Assembly: GCF_000143415.4 (NCBI RefSeq)
Contig: NW_003314358.1
Span: 382,731-446,730, forward strand
DNA from: Selaginella moellendorffii
Lineage: Eukaryota; Streptophyta; Lycopodiopsida; Selaginellales; Selaginellaceae
Reading direction: 5' to 3'
Length of the DNA stretch: 64,000 bases
Positions 63,567 to 64,000 of the stretch are shown piece after piece (positions within the stretch are counted from its first letter, which is position 1; the number at the start of each line of letters is the position of its first letter). Below the pieces are notes generated by a model that searched no databases, was not told the DNA's origin, and saw only the letters and a list, made by a program, of their open reading frames with translations. The position numbers and the translations under genes were made by a program.

Positions 63567-64000
63567 CCACTCGGGTCACCTCCTTGACACCACGAGAGAG
63601 CCACCACGTAAATCTCCACGCGATTACACGTACTTAGAACTGCCGCCTCCTCTATATGGTTGTGAGCAACGAGCTTGCCAATAGCACATGGCCATTCCGC
63701 CTCTGGAACGGCCAACTTCTAACGTAGCTCCACTGAAGCTGTGTGGACATTCAATCCTATCACCAGAATGCTGCTCTTCTCACTAGTATATCCTGCCAAG
63801 AACACAATCCAATCCAATCTTATCAGCTCAATCCAATCTACCCGTGGAAGAACGAGAAGAAAAATAGGAAAGCTAAATGCACCGGCATTTCGGAGCTGTT
63901 CTAGAACTGCCAAGCTCGCAGCCTTGGCCCTGTGACTGGGATAACTGCATCTATCATCTGTCTTGTTGCGCAAAAAAGCAATTCCAAGTTTTGCATGTGC
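63567..64000. other. Flank of the GluTR pseudogene, no gene seen
   Basis: No readable GluTR N-terminal exon and no other gene. The sequence continues past the window. Confidence 0.5.

Overview
The window is plant nuclear DNA, most likely from a lycophyte such as Selaginella. This is inferred from several things seen together: very short introns (about 45-80 nt) in every spliced gene I could reconstruct, PPR and PORR organelle-RNA proteins, a motile-cilium assembly factor (expected only in plants with swimming sperm), plant CCD1, AGC kinase and GluTR families, and chromoviral Gypsy elements.

Layout. 1-2.8 kb: a decayed Ca2+-ATPase fragment between two copies of a direct repeat. 2.9-12.8 kb: a compact gene island with a tentative 66-aa protein, an AGCVIII kinase, a TRIAP1/Mdm35-like CX9C protein, a tandem-repeat protein of unknown function, a DnaJ protein, a PPR protein divergent from a PORR protein, and a tentative small spliced gene. 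12.8-22.4 kb: a DUF716/TMEM45 gene and a broken piece of a paralogue, a UDP-glycosyltransferase pseudogene, decayed retroelement pieces and long AT-rich stretches.

22.4-33.0 kb: a minus-strand Gypsy element with tiny 175-bp LTRs ('family A') holding a nested, nearly intact plus-strand chromovirus ('family B', 387-bp LTRs, two differences between LTRs). Family B has no tRNA-type primer site that I can see. The 15 nt just inside its 5' LTR are the perfect reverse complement of the predicted 5' end of its own transcript, the arrangement known from self-primed Tf1/sushi elements. This is the most notable find of the window.

33.5-47.6 kb: a Fizzy-related/CCS52 gene, divergent over 193 bp from a DNAAF1/LRRC50-like cilium assembly gene, which lies tail-to-tail with a CCD1-like carotenoid cleavage dioxygenase. 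The DNAAF1-CCD1 block is duplicated in tandem. Each CCD1 copy is followed by a broken Fizzy/DNAAF1 hybrid remnant, one with an internal inversion. The second DNAAF1 copy carries a 1-nt deletion. The exon models for CDC20/FZR (525 aa), DNAAF1 (394 aa), CCD1 (549 aa), the kinase (502 aa) and DnaJ (213 aa) each close in frame.

47.6-64 kb: a heavily decayed Helitron Rep/helicase, a truncated family B copy fused to a deleted family A copy that contains a 421-bp TRIM-like element, an orphan exon-like fragment, and a glutamyl-tRNA reductase pseudogene. All homology calls are from reading the translations; no database search was possible.
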